Below are positions 1 to 7,413 of a stretch of 36,226 nt of DNA, piece after piece. This DNA is from Treponema sp. Its GTDB lineage: Bacteria > Spirochaetota > Spirochaetia > Treponematales > Breznakiellaceae. The translations under genes were made by a program, and so were the position numbers. The stretch covers positions 1 to 36,226 of the forward strand of contig JAISBN010000096.1 in NCBI GenBank assembly GCA_031266175.1. Direction: 5' to 3'. Positions within the stretch are counted from its first letter, which is position 1, and every line of letters begins with the position of its first letter. The notes beneath the pieces were generated by a model. It saw only the letters and a list, made by a program, of their open reading frames with translations. It searched no databases and was not told the DNA's origin.

Positions 1-16
1 TCATGTCTAACCCCAT
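1..16 (-). CDS. Possible 5' end of a gene running off the left edge
   Basis: On the minus strand an ATG at 16-14 is preceded by AAGGGAG at a spacing of about 5 nt, and the frame is open for the five codons visible. A second in-frame ATG lies at 4-2. The product cannot be identified from so little sequence. If real, the gene is divergent from ffs, and the 17-120 region would be its upstream region. Confidence 0.3.
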
Positions 17-120
17 GTGGTCTCCCTTGATGCTAGGTAGAACCAGTTTAATTTGGGCTAGATTTTTATTATGGCGCACACACCCCTTTTCACTTAGAAA
101 AATTGTGGCGCAATGCGCCG

Positions 121-150
121 TTGATTTATTGTACCCCTTCAAGATACAAT
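121..150 (+). promoter_or_regulatory. Sigma-70-type promoter of ffs
   Basis: TTGATT at 121-126 and TACAAT at 145-150 are separated by 18 nt, which places the transcript start a few bases before the folded SRP RNA. Just upstream, GGCGC (107-111) and GCGCC (115-119) form a short inverted repeat without a T-tract, so it is not a convincing terminator. Confidence 0.6.
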
Positions 151-154
151 AAAA

Positions 155-264
155 CCGCCTCGCTGCCAGGAACCATGCGAGAGATCGCCGCCTAACCCCG
201 CCAGGTCCGGAAGGAAGCAGCGGTCGGCGGTTGGTTTTTGCGCCGTGGCCCTCCTGGCGCGGGG
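155..264 (+). ncRNA. ffs: Small (4.5S-type) signal recognition particle RNA
   Basis: The diagnostic SRP apical core is present at about 199-222: CCAGGTCCGGAAGGAAGCAG, with the GGAA tetraloop and the asymmetric loop that binds Ffh. Flanking arms pair, for example GCCAGGA at 165-171 with TCCTGGC at 252-258. The length of about 110 nt fits the short eubacterial form without an Alu domain. The RNA works with Ffh and FtsY in co-translational targeting to the membrane. The exact ends are estimated from the promoter and the outer pairing. Confidence 0.9.
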
Positions 265-310
265 TATTTTATATCTTGCAATTTTACCGGTAAAGGCCGA
301 TACTGTAGCC

Positions 311-610
311 ATGGATGCGGGGGAAGTGCTTTTTATCGTAAGCCGGCTTACGACCGGGGCGCTGGCGGCATTTTTCGCCATCATGCTCTGGTCCAAAACC
401 CGGGACGCGGCATGGATGCTCATGGTTATCGGGACCATTGCCGCCTATGTGGAAACGGTATATTCTATCCTGGATATGTTTGGCATTACCGGAACCCAGC
501 TTTCCATTGGTTCGGTTCCCGTGGTAGCTATCCTGCTTCCCAATCTGCGGACCGGCTTTTTTATTGCCGCCTTTGTGATCATGGTGGTCCGCAAGCTGCG
601 CCACCGTTAG
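311..610 (+). CDS. Small hypothetical membrane protein
   Basis: This 99-residue protein has about three hydrophobic segments: around residues 5-25 (VLFIVSRLTTGALAAFFAIM), 32-52 (AWMLMVIGTIAAYVETVYSIL) and 66-93. It ends in a basic tail, VRKLRHR, which suggests a cytoplasmic C terminus. The frame is open back to 245, but that start would overlap ffs, so ATG 311 is preferred. Ribosome binding is weak (AAAGG about 14 nt upstream). I do not recognise a family. It lies between ffs and the rplM promoter. Membrane location is inferred from hydrophobicity only. Confidence 0.6.
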   Translation: MDAGEVLFIVSRLTTGALAAFFAIMLWSKTRDAAWMLMVIGTIAAYVETVYSILDMFGITGTQLSIGSVPVVAILLPNLRTGFFIAAFVIMVVRKLRHR

Positions 611-692
611 CGGCAGTGGCCGCGGCTGGGCCGTATGCGGCGGCCTACTGGGCGCGGCGACCCGGCGGCTTACCGCCTGCCGGGTACGGGTC

Positions 693-722
693 TTGACAGG
701 CTTTTTCTTTTTGGAACACAAT
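693..722 (+). promoter_or_regulatory. Promoter of the rplM-rpsI operon
   Basis: A perfect -35 box TTGACA (693-698) is followed after 18 nt by CACAAT (717-722). Transcription would start near 729, leaving a leader of about 68 nt before rplM. A GC-rich imperfect inverted repeat at 661-684 sits just upstream and could end the preceding small gene, although it has no T-tract. Confidence 0.6.
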
Positions 723-796
723 AAGGTTCCTGCTCATTTTAGTTTGGGTCTTTCAAAAAGCCCGGGCTTTTGAATTTTTTTTAGAAGGTTATAGAG

Positions 797-1225
797 ATGG
801 ATACGGTATTTGTTAAACCCGCCAAGGTCGAACGAAAATGGTTTGTTATCGACGCCGAGGGCAAGGTTCTGGGCCGGGTAGCCGCCAGAGCGGCCTCCAT
901 TGTACGCGGCAAGGAAAAGACTATCTTTGTCCCCCACCAGGAAATAGGCGATTTTGTGGTGATTATCAACGCCGGCAAGGCCGTTGTTACGGGCCGTAAA
1001 ACGGTACAGAAACTGTATTACCGCCATTCCGGTTATGTGGGAGGGCTTAAAACGGTTAATTATGAAAAATTATCCGCCAAACACCCCGCGTCCCCCATGG
1101 AACTGGCGGTTAAAGGGATGCTGCCCAAAGGCCCCCTGGGACGGAAGCTTTTAAAGAACGTCAAGGTGTACGCGGGGCCCCGGCATCCCCATGCGGCCCA
1201 GAATCCCCAGGTTATTAATCTGTAA
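797..1225 (+). CDS. rplM: 50S ribosomal protein L13
   Basis: The 142-residue length is typical for bacterial L13. The N-terminal stretch WFVIDAEGKVLGRVAARAAS and the central VVIINAGKAVVTGRK are L13 hallmarks, as are the MLPKGPLGRKLLKNVKVYAG region and the C-terminal HPHAAQNP. L13 is an early-assembling protein of the large subunit. The start is set by AGAAGG at 783-788, 8 nt before ATG 797. It is followed by rpsI in the standard rplM-rpsI order, with the rpsI ribosome-binding site touching the rplM stop codon, so the two are co-transcribed. Confidence 0.98.
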   Translation: MDTVFVKPAKVERKWFVIDAEGKVLGRVAARAASIVRGKEKTIFVPHQEIGDFVVIINAGKAVVTGRKTVQKLYYRHSGYVGGLKTVNYEKLSAKHPASPMELAVKGMLPKGPLGRKLLKNVKVYAGPRHPHAAQNPQVINL

Positions 1226-1235
1226 GAGGTACAGC

Positions 1236-1628
1236 GTGATAAAGAATCTTGGAATCGGTACTGGCAGAAGAAAAACTTCTGTTGCCAGAGTGTATGTCCG
1301 GGACGGATCGGGTAAAATTACCGTTAACAGCAGGGAACTGGTCCAGTATTTTCCCCAGGGCGAGCATGCCATCATGGTCCGTCAGCCCCTGATGGTCACC
1401 GCCAGCGAAAACAAGTTTGACGTGCTGATCAATGTTTACGGCGGCGGCTCCAACGGTCAGGCCGGCGCCTGCCGTCATGGCCTGGCCCGGGCCCTCTGTC
1501 AAATAGATCAGGGTAATGTGGTCTCCCTGCGGAGTAACGGGTTCCTTACCCGGGATCCCCGGATGGTGGAACGGAAAAAATACGGCCGGCGCGGCGCCCG
1601 GCGGCGCTTCCAGTTCAGCAAGCGCTAA
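1236..1628 (+). CDS. rpsI: 30S ribosomal protein S9
   Basis: The 130-residue protein begins at GTG 1236 and gives the S9 signature: GTGRRKTSVARVYVRDGSGKITVN near the N terminus, GGGSNGQAGACRHGLARAL in the middle, and the invariant C-terminal tail ending in RRFQFSKR, which reaches the P-site tRNA. The frame is open upstream to 1191, but that would overlap rplM. AGAGG at 1225-1229, overlapping the rplM stop, supports GTG 1236 at a 6-nt spacing. It is second gene of the rplM-rpsI operon. Confidence 0.97.
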   Translation: MIKNLGIGTGRRKTSVARVYVRDGSGKITVNSRELVQYFPQGEHAIMVRQPLMVTASENKFDVLINVYGGGSNGQAGACRHGLARALCQIDQGNVVSLRSNGFLTRDPRMVERKKYGRRGARRRFQFSKR

Positions 1629-1656
1629 CCGGCTTTTTCGCTAACCGGGCTTTTTT

Positions 1657-2370
1657 ATGGAAGGTTCTGCGGCGGCAGGTTCTTCCTCCCTCGGCGCCGG
1701 GCCTCTTCCTGCCCGGGCGGATCTTTCCGAAAGCGGTGTTCCGCAACGATCCGTGGTAACGGCGGTTGAGGGCGGTCCCTCCCCGGGAACCCGCCGGGTG
1801 CGGCTGGACAACGGCTCGCTGTTTGTTATTAGTACTGCCTATCTGCCCCCCGGCAACGGGGGGGCTTTTTTGTGTCCCGGCGCGGCCCTGGACCCGGAAG
1901 CGGCCGCCGCCCTCCGCCACGCGGCGGACTGCCTCGAGGCGGAGGCTGCGGCCCTGCGCCTGATTGCCCGGGCGGAACAATGTTCCACCGGGCTTTCCCG
2001 TAAACTGGAACGGCGGAAATATCCCTCCCAGGCCGTCCGGGCCGTTCTTCTCCGGCTTCTGGAACTGGATTTGATAGACGACTGGCGCTATGCCAAACTC
2101 TGGCTAAAATCCAGGGTGGCCCGGGGAAAAAAAGGTCCCAGAACCCTGGAAATGGCCCTCCGGGCCAAGGGCATAGACCGGAAAACCGCCGCTTCTGCCC
2201 TTAAAACGGCCCTGGCCGGGGACGGGGAGGCAAAACTCCTGGAACGCTGCGCAAAAAAAGCCGTGGAACGGAAACAACAGGACTTTGACGCGGGCCTTCG
2301 GTTTTTCCTTAAGCGCGAGGGCTTTTCATCCGCCGCCATAGAGGCGTTCTTCGGGGAAAAGGACCTGTAA
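1657..2370 (+). CDS. recX: RecX family regulatory protein
   Basis: This 237-residue protein carries a RecX domain in its C-terminal two thirds, about residues 100-235. It contains SRKLERRKYPSQAVRAVLLRLLELDLIDDWRYAKLW and a later FFLKREGFSSAAIEAFF segment, matching the repeated three-helix units of RecX. RecX binds RecA filaments and limits recombinase activity. The first 95 residues are a small beta-rich extension (VRLDNGSLFVIS) and alanine-rich linker of unknown role. No recA lies nearby in the window. The start at ATG 1657 has no clear Shine-Dalgarno, so the N terminus is less certain than the family call. The gap after rpsI is 28 nt. Confidence 0.85.
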   Translation: MEGSAAAGSSSLGAGPLPARADLSESGVPQRSVVTAVEGGPSPGTRRVRLDNGSLFVISTAYLPPGNGGAFLCPGAALDPEAAAALRHAADCLEAEAAALRLIARAEQCSTGLSRKLERRKYPSQAVRAVLLRLLELDLIDDWRYAKLWLKSRVARGKKGPRTLEMALRAKGIDRKTAASALKTALAGDGEAKLLERCAKKAVERKQQDFDAGLRFFLKREGFSSAAIEAFFGEKDL

Positions 2371-2414
2371 AGTTCATCCGGCCCGTGATATACTCAAACC
2401 CCAGGAGGTCTGAT

Positions 2415-3305
2415 ATGAATGGAGAACCGGTAAACAGGGGTAACGCGGAACTGATAACCCGGGAATACTTGGATTCCCTCCAGGTAGAACTGCGGACCAT
2501 CGACGCGGTCAAGGCATCCACGGCTATGGAACTTTTCGGAGCTTCCTTTGCCACGCCGGTTATGGTGACCGCCCTTTCGGGACTGGACAAAACCTATCCC
2601 AACGGCATGACAGAAACTGCCCGGGGCGCCGCCGCGGCGGGGGCGCTTATGTGGAGCGGTATCGGCAGTGAAGATGAACTGGAAGCCCTGATCGGAACCG
2701 GCGTAAAGATCATTAAAATCATCAAGCCCTATGAGGACAGGGATCTGATTTTTAAAAAAATAGCCCACGCCGAAAAGGCCGGTGTCCTGGCGCTCGGGAT
2801 GGACACGGATTTTGTGTTTGGCAGCAAGCGGCATAAAGGCCTGGCAATGGGGTGTCCGGTAAGCCCCAAAACCCTGGAGGACATTAAAAGTTTTGTCAAA
2901 GCGACCGGGCTGCCCTTCATTCTTAAAGGGGTCTTAAGCGAACAGGACGCGGAAAAAGCTCTGGAAGCCGGCGCCGGGGGCATTATGGTATCCCACCATC
3001 AGGGCATCCTTGATTACGCGGTGCCGCCGCTGAAAATTCTGCCCCGAATTCTCAAGGTCATCAACAAACGGATACCTGTTTTTGTCGATTGCGGTATTGC
3101 CAGGGGCATGGACGCCTTTAAAGCCCTGGCCCTGGGAGCAAAGGCCGCCGGGGTCGGCAAAGCGGTTATGAAGGGGCTTGCCGCGGAAGGGGCGGCGGGG
3201 GTTCAAAAGGTTATCGAAGACATAACCGAAGAATTACAGTGGGCCATGAACTTAACCGGTTCTTCCGATCCCGGTCATATCGACCCGGCGGTGATCTGGC
3301 AATGA
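2415..3305 (+). CDS. FMN-dependent alpha-hydroxy-acid dehydrogenase-like protein
   Basis: This 296-residue TIM-barrel protein resembles the FMN_dh (glycolate oxidase/lactate dehydrogenase) family. Signs are ATPVMVTALSGL near the N terminus, LPFILKGVLSEQDAEKALEAGAGGIMVS in the middle, and the phosphate-binding FVDCGIARGMDAFKALALGA region. The usual active-site block SNHGGRQLD is replaced by SHHQGILD, so the canonical His/Arg arrangement is altered and the substrate is unknown. A flavin-binding oxidoreductase acting on a small 2-hydroxy acid is inferred. The ORF is open back to GTG 2385, but AGGAGG at 2403-2408 selects ATG 2415. The acylphosphatase gene follows within 10 nt. Confidence 0.75.
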   Translation: MNGEPVNRGNAELITREYLDSLQVELRTIDAVKASTAMELFGASFATPVMVTALSGLDKTYPNGMTETARGAAAAGALMWSGIGSEDELEALIGTGVKIIKIIKPYEDRDLIFKKIAHAEKAGVLALGMDTDFVFGSKRHKGLAMGCPVSPKTLEDIKSFVKATGLPFILKGVLSEQDAEKALEAGAGGIMVSHHQGILDYAVPPLKILPRILKVINKRIPVFVDCGIARGMDAFKALALGAKAAGVGKAVMKGLAAEGAAGVQKVIEDITEELQWAMNLTGSSDPGHIDPAVIWQ

Positions 3306-3312
3306 AGGTGTG

Positions 3313-3630
3313 ATGGCGGAGGATATGCCGGGAACTAAAGCGAAAGCGCCCGCGGAACCGCCGGCCGCTTTCTTCGCCCGGGTCCGCGGCAGGGTCCAGG
3401 GCGTGGGTTTCCGCTATTCCGCGATCCGTGAGGCCCACCGGCTGGGGATACGGGGCTGGGTGCGAAACACCGCCGGCGGGGATGTGGAAGTCTGGGCGGA
3501 AGGCGGCAAAGAGCGGCTCGCGGCTTTCCTTGCCTGGCTCCGCCGGGGGCCGGAATTTTCCAGGGTCGATTCGGTGGAAACCCAGGATAAACAGCCCAAG
3601 GGTTATTATGATTTTGGGGTGGAATATTGA
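3313..3630 (+). CDS. acyP: Acylphosphatase
   Basis: This 105-residue protein has the acylphosphatase signature RVRGRVQGVGFRYSAIREA, followed by GIRGWVRNTAGGDVEVWAEG. The Arg of VGFR and the Asn of VRNT are the catalytic residues of this family. The enzyme hydrolyses acyl phosphates such as acetyl phosphate or 1,3-bisphosphoglycerate. The first 18 residues are an alanine/proline-rich extension. GTG 3310, ATG 3313 and ATG 3325 are all possible starts, and none has an ideally spaced ribosome-binding site. It sits 7 nt after the FMN enzyme gene and overlaps the next gene by 4 nt, so the three genes probably form one transcript. Confidence 0.92.
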   Translation: MAEDMPGTKAKAPAEPPAAFFARVRGRVQGVGFRYSAIREAHRLGIRGWVRNTAGGDVEVWAEGGKERLAAFLAWLRRGPEFSRVDSVETQDKQPKGYYDFGVEY

Positions 3631-4184
3631 ATGTAAAAAAAGTCCCGCTGCTGTGCCTGCTGGTTCTTTGTTTTTCCGCCGCCGTGCCTGCCCAAATCTT
3701 CCGCGGCGAGGGGGAAGCAAAAAACGCCGCCGTTTCACTTTCCTTTCATTACATAGATTATTCCAGCTACCGGTATCTGCTGTACATCGACGGGGTCAGC
3801 GTTTTTTTGACCGAAGACCATGTTTCCCGGCTCCGGGAGATACTGGACAAATTTGATGCCTGGAAAATCCAGGCGGAGGCGGAACAGGCAGCCCTGACCA
3901 AAACCATCGATACGATCACCACCGGGGAATTCCATTACAGCCATACTTTTTTTAAGGAGCCCCTTTCCTTTTACTTTGTCTTTACCGGAGGGCCGGTAAC
4001 CCCCGGAGCGGACCCGGCGGCGGTCTACGCGCTGTTTGTGGACACCACCCTGGACCGGATCACGCCCTTCCGGCTGTCCGCGGAGACCGTCCGCTCATTC
4101 CAGGAAGCCCTGACCCCGGAACACCTGGAAGAAGCCAGGGATGCCTACGTCCGGCAAAAAGCCCTGGAAGAACTCTTCAACTAG
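3627..4184 (+). CDS. Secreted hypothetical protein
   Basis: The 185-residue protein starts at TTG 3627, four bases inside the acyP stop region, with GGGGTGG just upstream. The ATG at 3631 is in another frame and is followed at once by a stop. Residues 1-23 form a clean signal peptide (basic start, leucine-rich core, AVPAQ cleavage region). The mature part is an alpha/beta protein with no cysteine and no motif I can assign. It includes YLLYIDGVSVFLTEDHVSRLREILDKF and ends with a helical EEARDAYVRQKALEELF. A periplasmic or surface role is inferred from the signal peptide only. A terminator follows directly. Confidence 0.75.
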   Translation: MNVKKVPLLCLLVLCFSAAVPAQIFRGEGEAKNAAVSLSFHYIDYSSYRYLLYIDGVSVFLTEDHVSRLREILDKFDAWKIQAEAEQAALTKTIDTITTGEFHYSHTFFKEPLSFYFVFTGGPVTPGADPAAVYALFVDTTLDRITPFRLSAETVRSFQEALTPEHLEEARDAYVRQKALEELFN

Positions 4185-4187
4185 CCG

Positions 4188-4214
4188 CGGGGCCGGAACC
4201 CCGAACTTTATTTT
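4188..4214 (+). terminator. Rho-independent terminator after the acyP operon
   Basis: CGGGG (4188-4192) and CCCCG (4199-4203) form a stem around a 6-nt loop, followed by a T-rich tract TTTATTTT at 4207-4214. It begins 4 nt after the stop codon at 4184. Confidence 0.65.
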
Positions 4215-4234
4215 GCCGCTTTAAAAAACCTCTA

Positions 4235-4263
4235 TTGACAATATGCCGTAAAACTTTCATTGT
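4235..4263 (+). promoter_or_regulatory. Candidate promoter of the potABCD operon
   Basis: A consensus -35 box TTGACA lies at 4235-4240. The best-spaced -10 (17 nt) is CATTGT at 4258-4263, which is a poor match. The position between a terminator and potA fits a promoter, but the -10 assignment is weak. Confidence 0.4.
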
Positions 4264-4311
4264 TTCCTAATCATTCAAATATTCTTTTTTTGGATGTGTA
4301 TCAATGGACGT

Positions 4312-5460
4312 ATGGAGGTTGAAGGGTCAGCATTGATAGGGAGTGATGTAGCTATCGAAGAGCTTTCCAAGTCCTTCGGTGACTTTAGGGCTTTAAACAA
4401 CATAAGCCTTGCCATTGCCAAGGGGGAATTTTTTTCCCTTTTAGGTCCTTCGGGGTGCGGTAAAACCACCCTGCTGCGGATTATCGCGGGCTTCGAAAGC
4501 CCCGATAGGGGAACGGTTACCTTTGACGGTAACGGCGTCCTGTCCCTGCCCCCCAACCGGCGGCCGGCCAATACGGTATTCCAGAACTACGCCCTTTTCC
4601 CCCACCTTTCGGTTTTTGAAAATGTCGCGTTCCCCCTCAGGCTCAGGAGCAAGGACAGGGCCCGGATCGATTCCCGGGTAAAGGAGTACCTCCGCCTGGT
4701 CCAGCTGGAAGCCCACGCCCACAAAAAGCCCAACCAGCTTTCCGGGGGCCAGAAGCAGCGGGTGGCCATCGCCCGGGCGCTGATCAACGAGCCCCGGGTG
4801 CTCCTGCTGGACGAGCCCCTGTCCGCCCTGGACGCAAAGCTCCGGCAGCACATGCTTATCGAGCTCGACCAGATCCACGATAAAATCGGAGTTACCTTTA
4901 TCTATGTTACCCACGACCAGCAGGAAGCCCTATCGGTTTCGGATCATATCGCCGTGATGGACCAGGGAGATGTCCTCCAGGTGGGAACCCCCCACGAAAT
5001 TTACGAAAGCCCCGCCACCGACTTTGTGGCCCGGTTTATCGGCGAAACCAACCTCTACGGCGGCACGGTCCTGAAGGTAGAACAGCTTCCCGGGGAAGAA
5101 ACGGAATACATGGCGGAGCTGGAGATCCCCGAGCTGGGCAGGGTCAAGGTAACCACCGTGGACGAGATAAAGCCCGGTCAGGAGCTAAGCTTTACCGTCC
5201 GTCCCGAAAAGGTGGTGATTGGCACGGACAAACCTTCCAGTAAGCGGGAAGACATCAACCTGTTTCAGGGGATCGTGGACGAGCCGATTTATTCGGGATT
5301 CCAGACCAAGTTTTACGTCAAGGTAAAGGGCGTACTGATCCGAGTAATCAAGCAGCACGCCAACTATTCCGACGAAGGGCCCGACATCGTCTGGAAGGAT
5401 TCGGTCTACCTTTCCTGGAGCGCCAACGACGGTTATATCGTGGGAGTTCGGGACCGGTGA
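4312..5460 (+). CDS. potA: Spermidine/putrescine ABC transporter ATPase PotA
   Basis: This ATPase of about 382 residues energises polyamine import. Visible motifs are Walker [10 protein letters not shown] (about 45-53), Q-loop FQNYALFPH (about 90-98), signature LSGGQ (about 143-147), Walker B LLLDEP with the catalytic Glu (about 164-169), and the H-loop [10 protein letters not shown]-terminal TOBE-type regulatory domain follows from about residue 235 ([10 protein letters not shown], then [10 protein letters not shown]). The start is uncertain. ATG 4294 and ATG 4312 lack a ribosome-binding site, while TTG 4333 has GAAGGG 6 nt upstream. Its stop overlaps potB by 4 nt, and the full potABCD order supports the polyamine call. 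Confidence 0.93.
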   Translation: MEVEGSALIGSDVAIEELSKSFGDFRALNNISLAIAKGEFFSLLGPSGCGKTTLLRIIAGFESPDRGTVTFDGNGVLSLPPNRRPANTVFQNYALFPHLSVFENVAFPLRLRSKDRARIDSRVKEYLRLVQLEAHAHKKPNQLSGGQKQRVAIARALINEPRVLLLDEPLSALDAKLRQHMLIELDQIHDKIGVTFIYVTHDQQEALSVSDHIAVMDQGDVLQVGTPHEIYESPATDFVARFIGETNLYGGTVLKVEQLPGEETEYMAELEIPELGRVKVTTVDEIKPGQELSFTVRPEKVVIGTDKPSSKREDINLFQGIVDEPIYSGFQTKFYVKVKGVLIRVIKQHANYSDEGPDIVWKDSVYLSWSANDGYIVGVRDR

Positions 5461-6482
5461 GCGCCGCAGTCCCCGGCGGCGCTGCCGTCCCCGTCAAAGG
5501 CGGCGTCTTCGCCAAAGGCCGCGGGGCCGGTACAGGCGCCGGCCCCGCGGCGGGCGGAGGGTCCCTGAAGCGGAATTACGGTTTCCTGTACTCCCTGCCC
5601 ATGGCCGCGTGGTTTACGATCTTTTTCCTGGCCCCCCTCGTCATCATCGTGGCGTACAGCTTTTTAAAGAAAGGACTCTACGGGGGGGTACTGCCGGAAT
5701 TCTCCCTGGACGCCTACCGGAGCCTGACCAACCCCAGCTTTGCCTTTGTTACCCTGCGAACCCTGGTTACCTCCGCCGCGGCCACGGTAATCACCATCCT
5801 GATTGCCCTGCCCTGCGGCTACTACATGGCCCGGTCCAAATACCAGACCTTCCTGCTCCTGCTGATCATCGTCCCCTTCTGGACCAATTTTCTGATCCGG
5901 GTTTTCGCCTGGATGAACATCCTGGGCAACAACGGCTTTCTGAACGAACTGCTGATCCGCCTGGGGATCATCCGGGATTACATCCCCTTCCTGTACAACC
6001 AGCGGGCGGTGGTGCTGGTACTGATATACATGTACCTGCCCTACGCTATCCTGCCCCTCTTTTCCACCATCGACAAGTTTGATTTTTCCCTGCTGGAAGC
6101 CGCCCGGGACCTGGGGGCGACCAAGCCCGGGGCAATCCGCCGGGTACTGCTCCCCAACATAAAAAGCGGCATCTATACCGCGGTGCTCTTTACCTTTATC
6201 CCGATCTTCGGGGCCTACGCGGTGCCCCTGCTGGTGGGGGGCAAGGATTCCTACATGCTGGGAAACCTCATCGCCGACCAGCTGACCAAGGCCCGGAACT
6301 GGCCCCTGTCGTCGGCCATCTCCATGGTCCTGACGGTGATCACCACCGCGGGGGTGATGGTCATGATGAACCTGCAAAAGCGGGAAGCAAAGAGCAAAAC
6401 CGACGTATCAGGGCTGTCCGAAACGGGCATCCCCGACGCGGAAGCCCTGGAACGGTCTTCCGGCGGAAGGGGGCCGGCATGA
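5457..6482 (+). CDS. potB: Spermidine/putrescine ABC transporter permease PotB
   Basis: This 341-residue inner-membrane permease begins at GTG 5457, overlapping the potA stop (GTGA). An unusual glycine/alanine-rich cytoplasmic extension of about 40 residues precedes six predicted membrane segments, the first near residues 47-72. The EAA loop that docks on PotA is clear: EAARDLGATKPGAIRRVLLPNIKSGI. The motif WTNFLIRVFAW is typical of PotB-type proteins. It would form the heteromeric channel with PotC. The C-terminal tail of about 40 residues after the last helix is hydrophilic. The stop overlaps the potC start. Confidence 0.93.
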   Translation: MSAAVPGGAAVPVKGGVFAKGRGAGTGAGPAAGGGSLKRNYGFLYSLPMAAWFTIFFLAPLVIIVAYSFLKKGLYGGVLPEFSLDAYRSLTNPSFAFVTLRTLVTSAAATVITILIALPCGYYMARSKYQTFLLLLIIVPFWTNFLIRVFAWMNILGNNGFLNELLIRLGIIRDYIPFLYNQRAVVLVLIYMYLPYAILPLFSTIDKFDFSLLEAARDLGATKPGAIRRVLLPNIKSGIYTAVLFTFIPIFGAYAVPLLVGGKDSYMLGNLIADQLTKARNWPLSSAISMVLTVITTAGVMVMMNLQKREAKSKTDVSGLSETGIPDAEALERSSGGRGPA

Positions 6483-7345
6483 ACTTCCGGAACGTGGTCC
6501 GCAATATCGTCACCTCCCTGCGGCGCCCCCCCGCGGGGGAAGCGGCCCGCCACGCCCGGCGGGCCTACCGGCGGGCTTTTTCCTTTTCGGAAACGGTGTT
6601 CATCGCCACCATGGTGTTCCTCTTTCTGCCCCTGCTGGTACTGGTTCTGTATTCGTTTAACGCCTCCCGGGGGATGAACTGGACCGGCTTTTCCCTGACC
6701 TGGTACGAACAGCTCTTTCTCCACTCCCGGGAACTGTGGACCGCCTTCTGGCACAGCGTCCTTATCGCCCTCCTCTCCGCGGTAAGCGCCACGGTGATCG
6801 GTACCCTGGGAGCGGTGGGGGTAAACTGGTACCGCTTCCGGCTGCGCAGCTATGTGCAGACCATTTCGTTTTTTCCCATGATCCTGCCGGAAATAATCAT
6901 CGGCGTTTCCCTGGCGGTCTTTTTTGCCGGGGTTCGAATCCAGCTGGGACTGGGAACGATCCTGATCGCCCACATCAGCTTTAACCTGCCCTTTGTGTTC
7001 CTGATGGTTATGGCCAGGCTGGACGAATTTGATTTTTCGATCATCGAGGCCGCCCACGACCTGGGCGCTACCGAACTGCAGACCCTGTTAAAGGTAACCG
7101 TTCCGGTCTGCATGCCCGGGATCGTCTCGGGCTTCCTGACCGCGGTTACCATATCCCTGGAAGACTTCGTGATCACCTACTTCGTCACCGGCCCCGGGTC
7201 TTCCACCCTGCCCATTTATATTTACTCGGCCATCCGCTTCGGAATATCCCCGGTGATCAACGCCCTGTCGGTGGTGATGATCCTGGGTACGGTGGCCCTG
7301 ACCTTCCTGCTCAGGAACTTCCTGAAATACATCGCCGCAAAATGA
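6479..7345 (+). CDS. potC: Spermidine/putrescine ABC transporter permease PotC
   Basis: This 288-residue second permease overlaps potB by 4 nt (ATGA). It has a basic cytoplasmic leader of about 35 residues and then six hydrophobic segments. The EAA motif is EAAHDLGATELQTLLKVTVPVCMPGI, and SLEDFVITYFVTGPGSSTLPIYIYSAIRFG is characteristic of PotC. It pairs with PotB in the membrane and receives substrate from PotD. A stem-loop separates its end from potD. Confidence 0.94.
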   Translation: MNFRNVVRNIVTSLRRPPAGEAARHARRAYRRAFSFSETVFIATMVFLFLPLLVLVLYSFNASRGMNWTGFSLTWYEQLFLHSRELWTAFWHSVLIALLSAVSATVIGTLGAVGVNWYRFRLRSYVQTISFFPMILPEIIIGVSLAVFFAGVRIQLGLGTILIAHISFNLPFVFLMVMARLDEFDFSIIEAAHDLGATELQTLLKVTVPVCMPGIVSGFLTAVTISLEDFVITYFVTGPGSSTLPIYIYSAIRFGISPVINALSVVMILGTVALTFLLRNFLKYIAAK

Positions 7346-7354
7346 AATAAAATA

Positions 7355-7388
7355 AAACCGACAACCCGCACAGTGGTGCGGGCGGTTT
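7355..7388 (+). promoter_or_regulatory. Stem-loop between potC and potD
   Basis: CCCGCAC (7365-7371) and GTGCGGG (7376-7382) pair around a 4-nt loop. Outer arms AAACCG (7355-7360) and CGGTTT (7383-7388) extend the stem across a one-sided bulge. Only a weak T-rich stretch follows. Such hairpins commonly stabilise or attenuate transcripts so that the binding protein is made at a different level from the permeases. Confidence 0.55.
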
Positions 7389-7413
7389 ATTGTTATAGAG
7401 GAAAAGGAGAATC

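Noticed and set aside
245-310. Upstream start for the small membrane protein
   Set aside because: It would overlap the folded SRP RNA. ATG 311 lies outside it.
1619-1656. Terminator between rpsI and recX
   Set aside because: The two GCTAACCGG segments are direct, not inverted, repeats. T-runs are present, but no proper stem forms.
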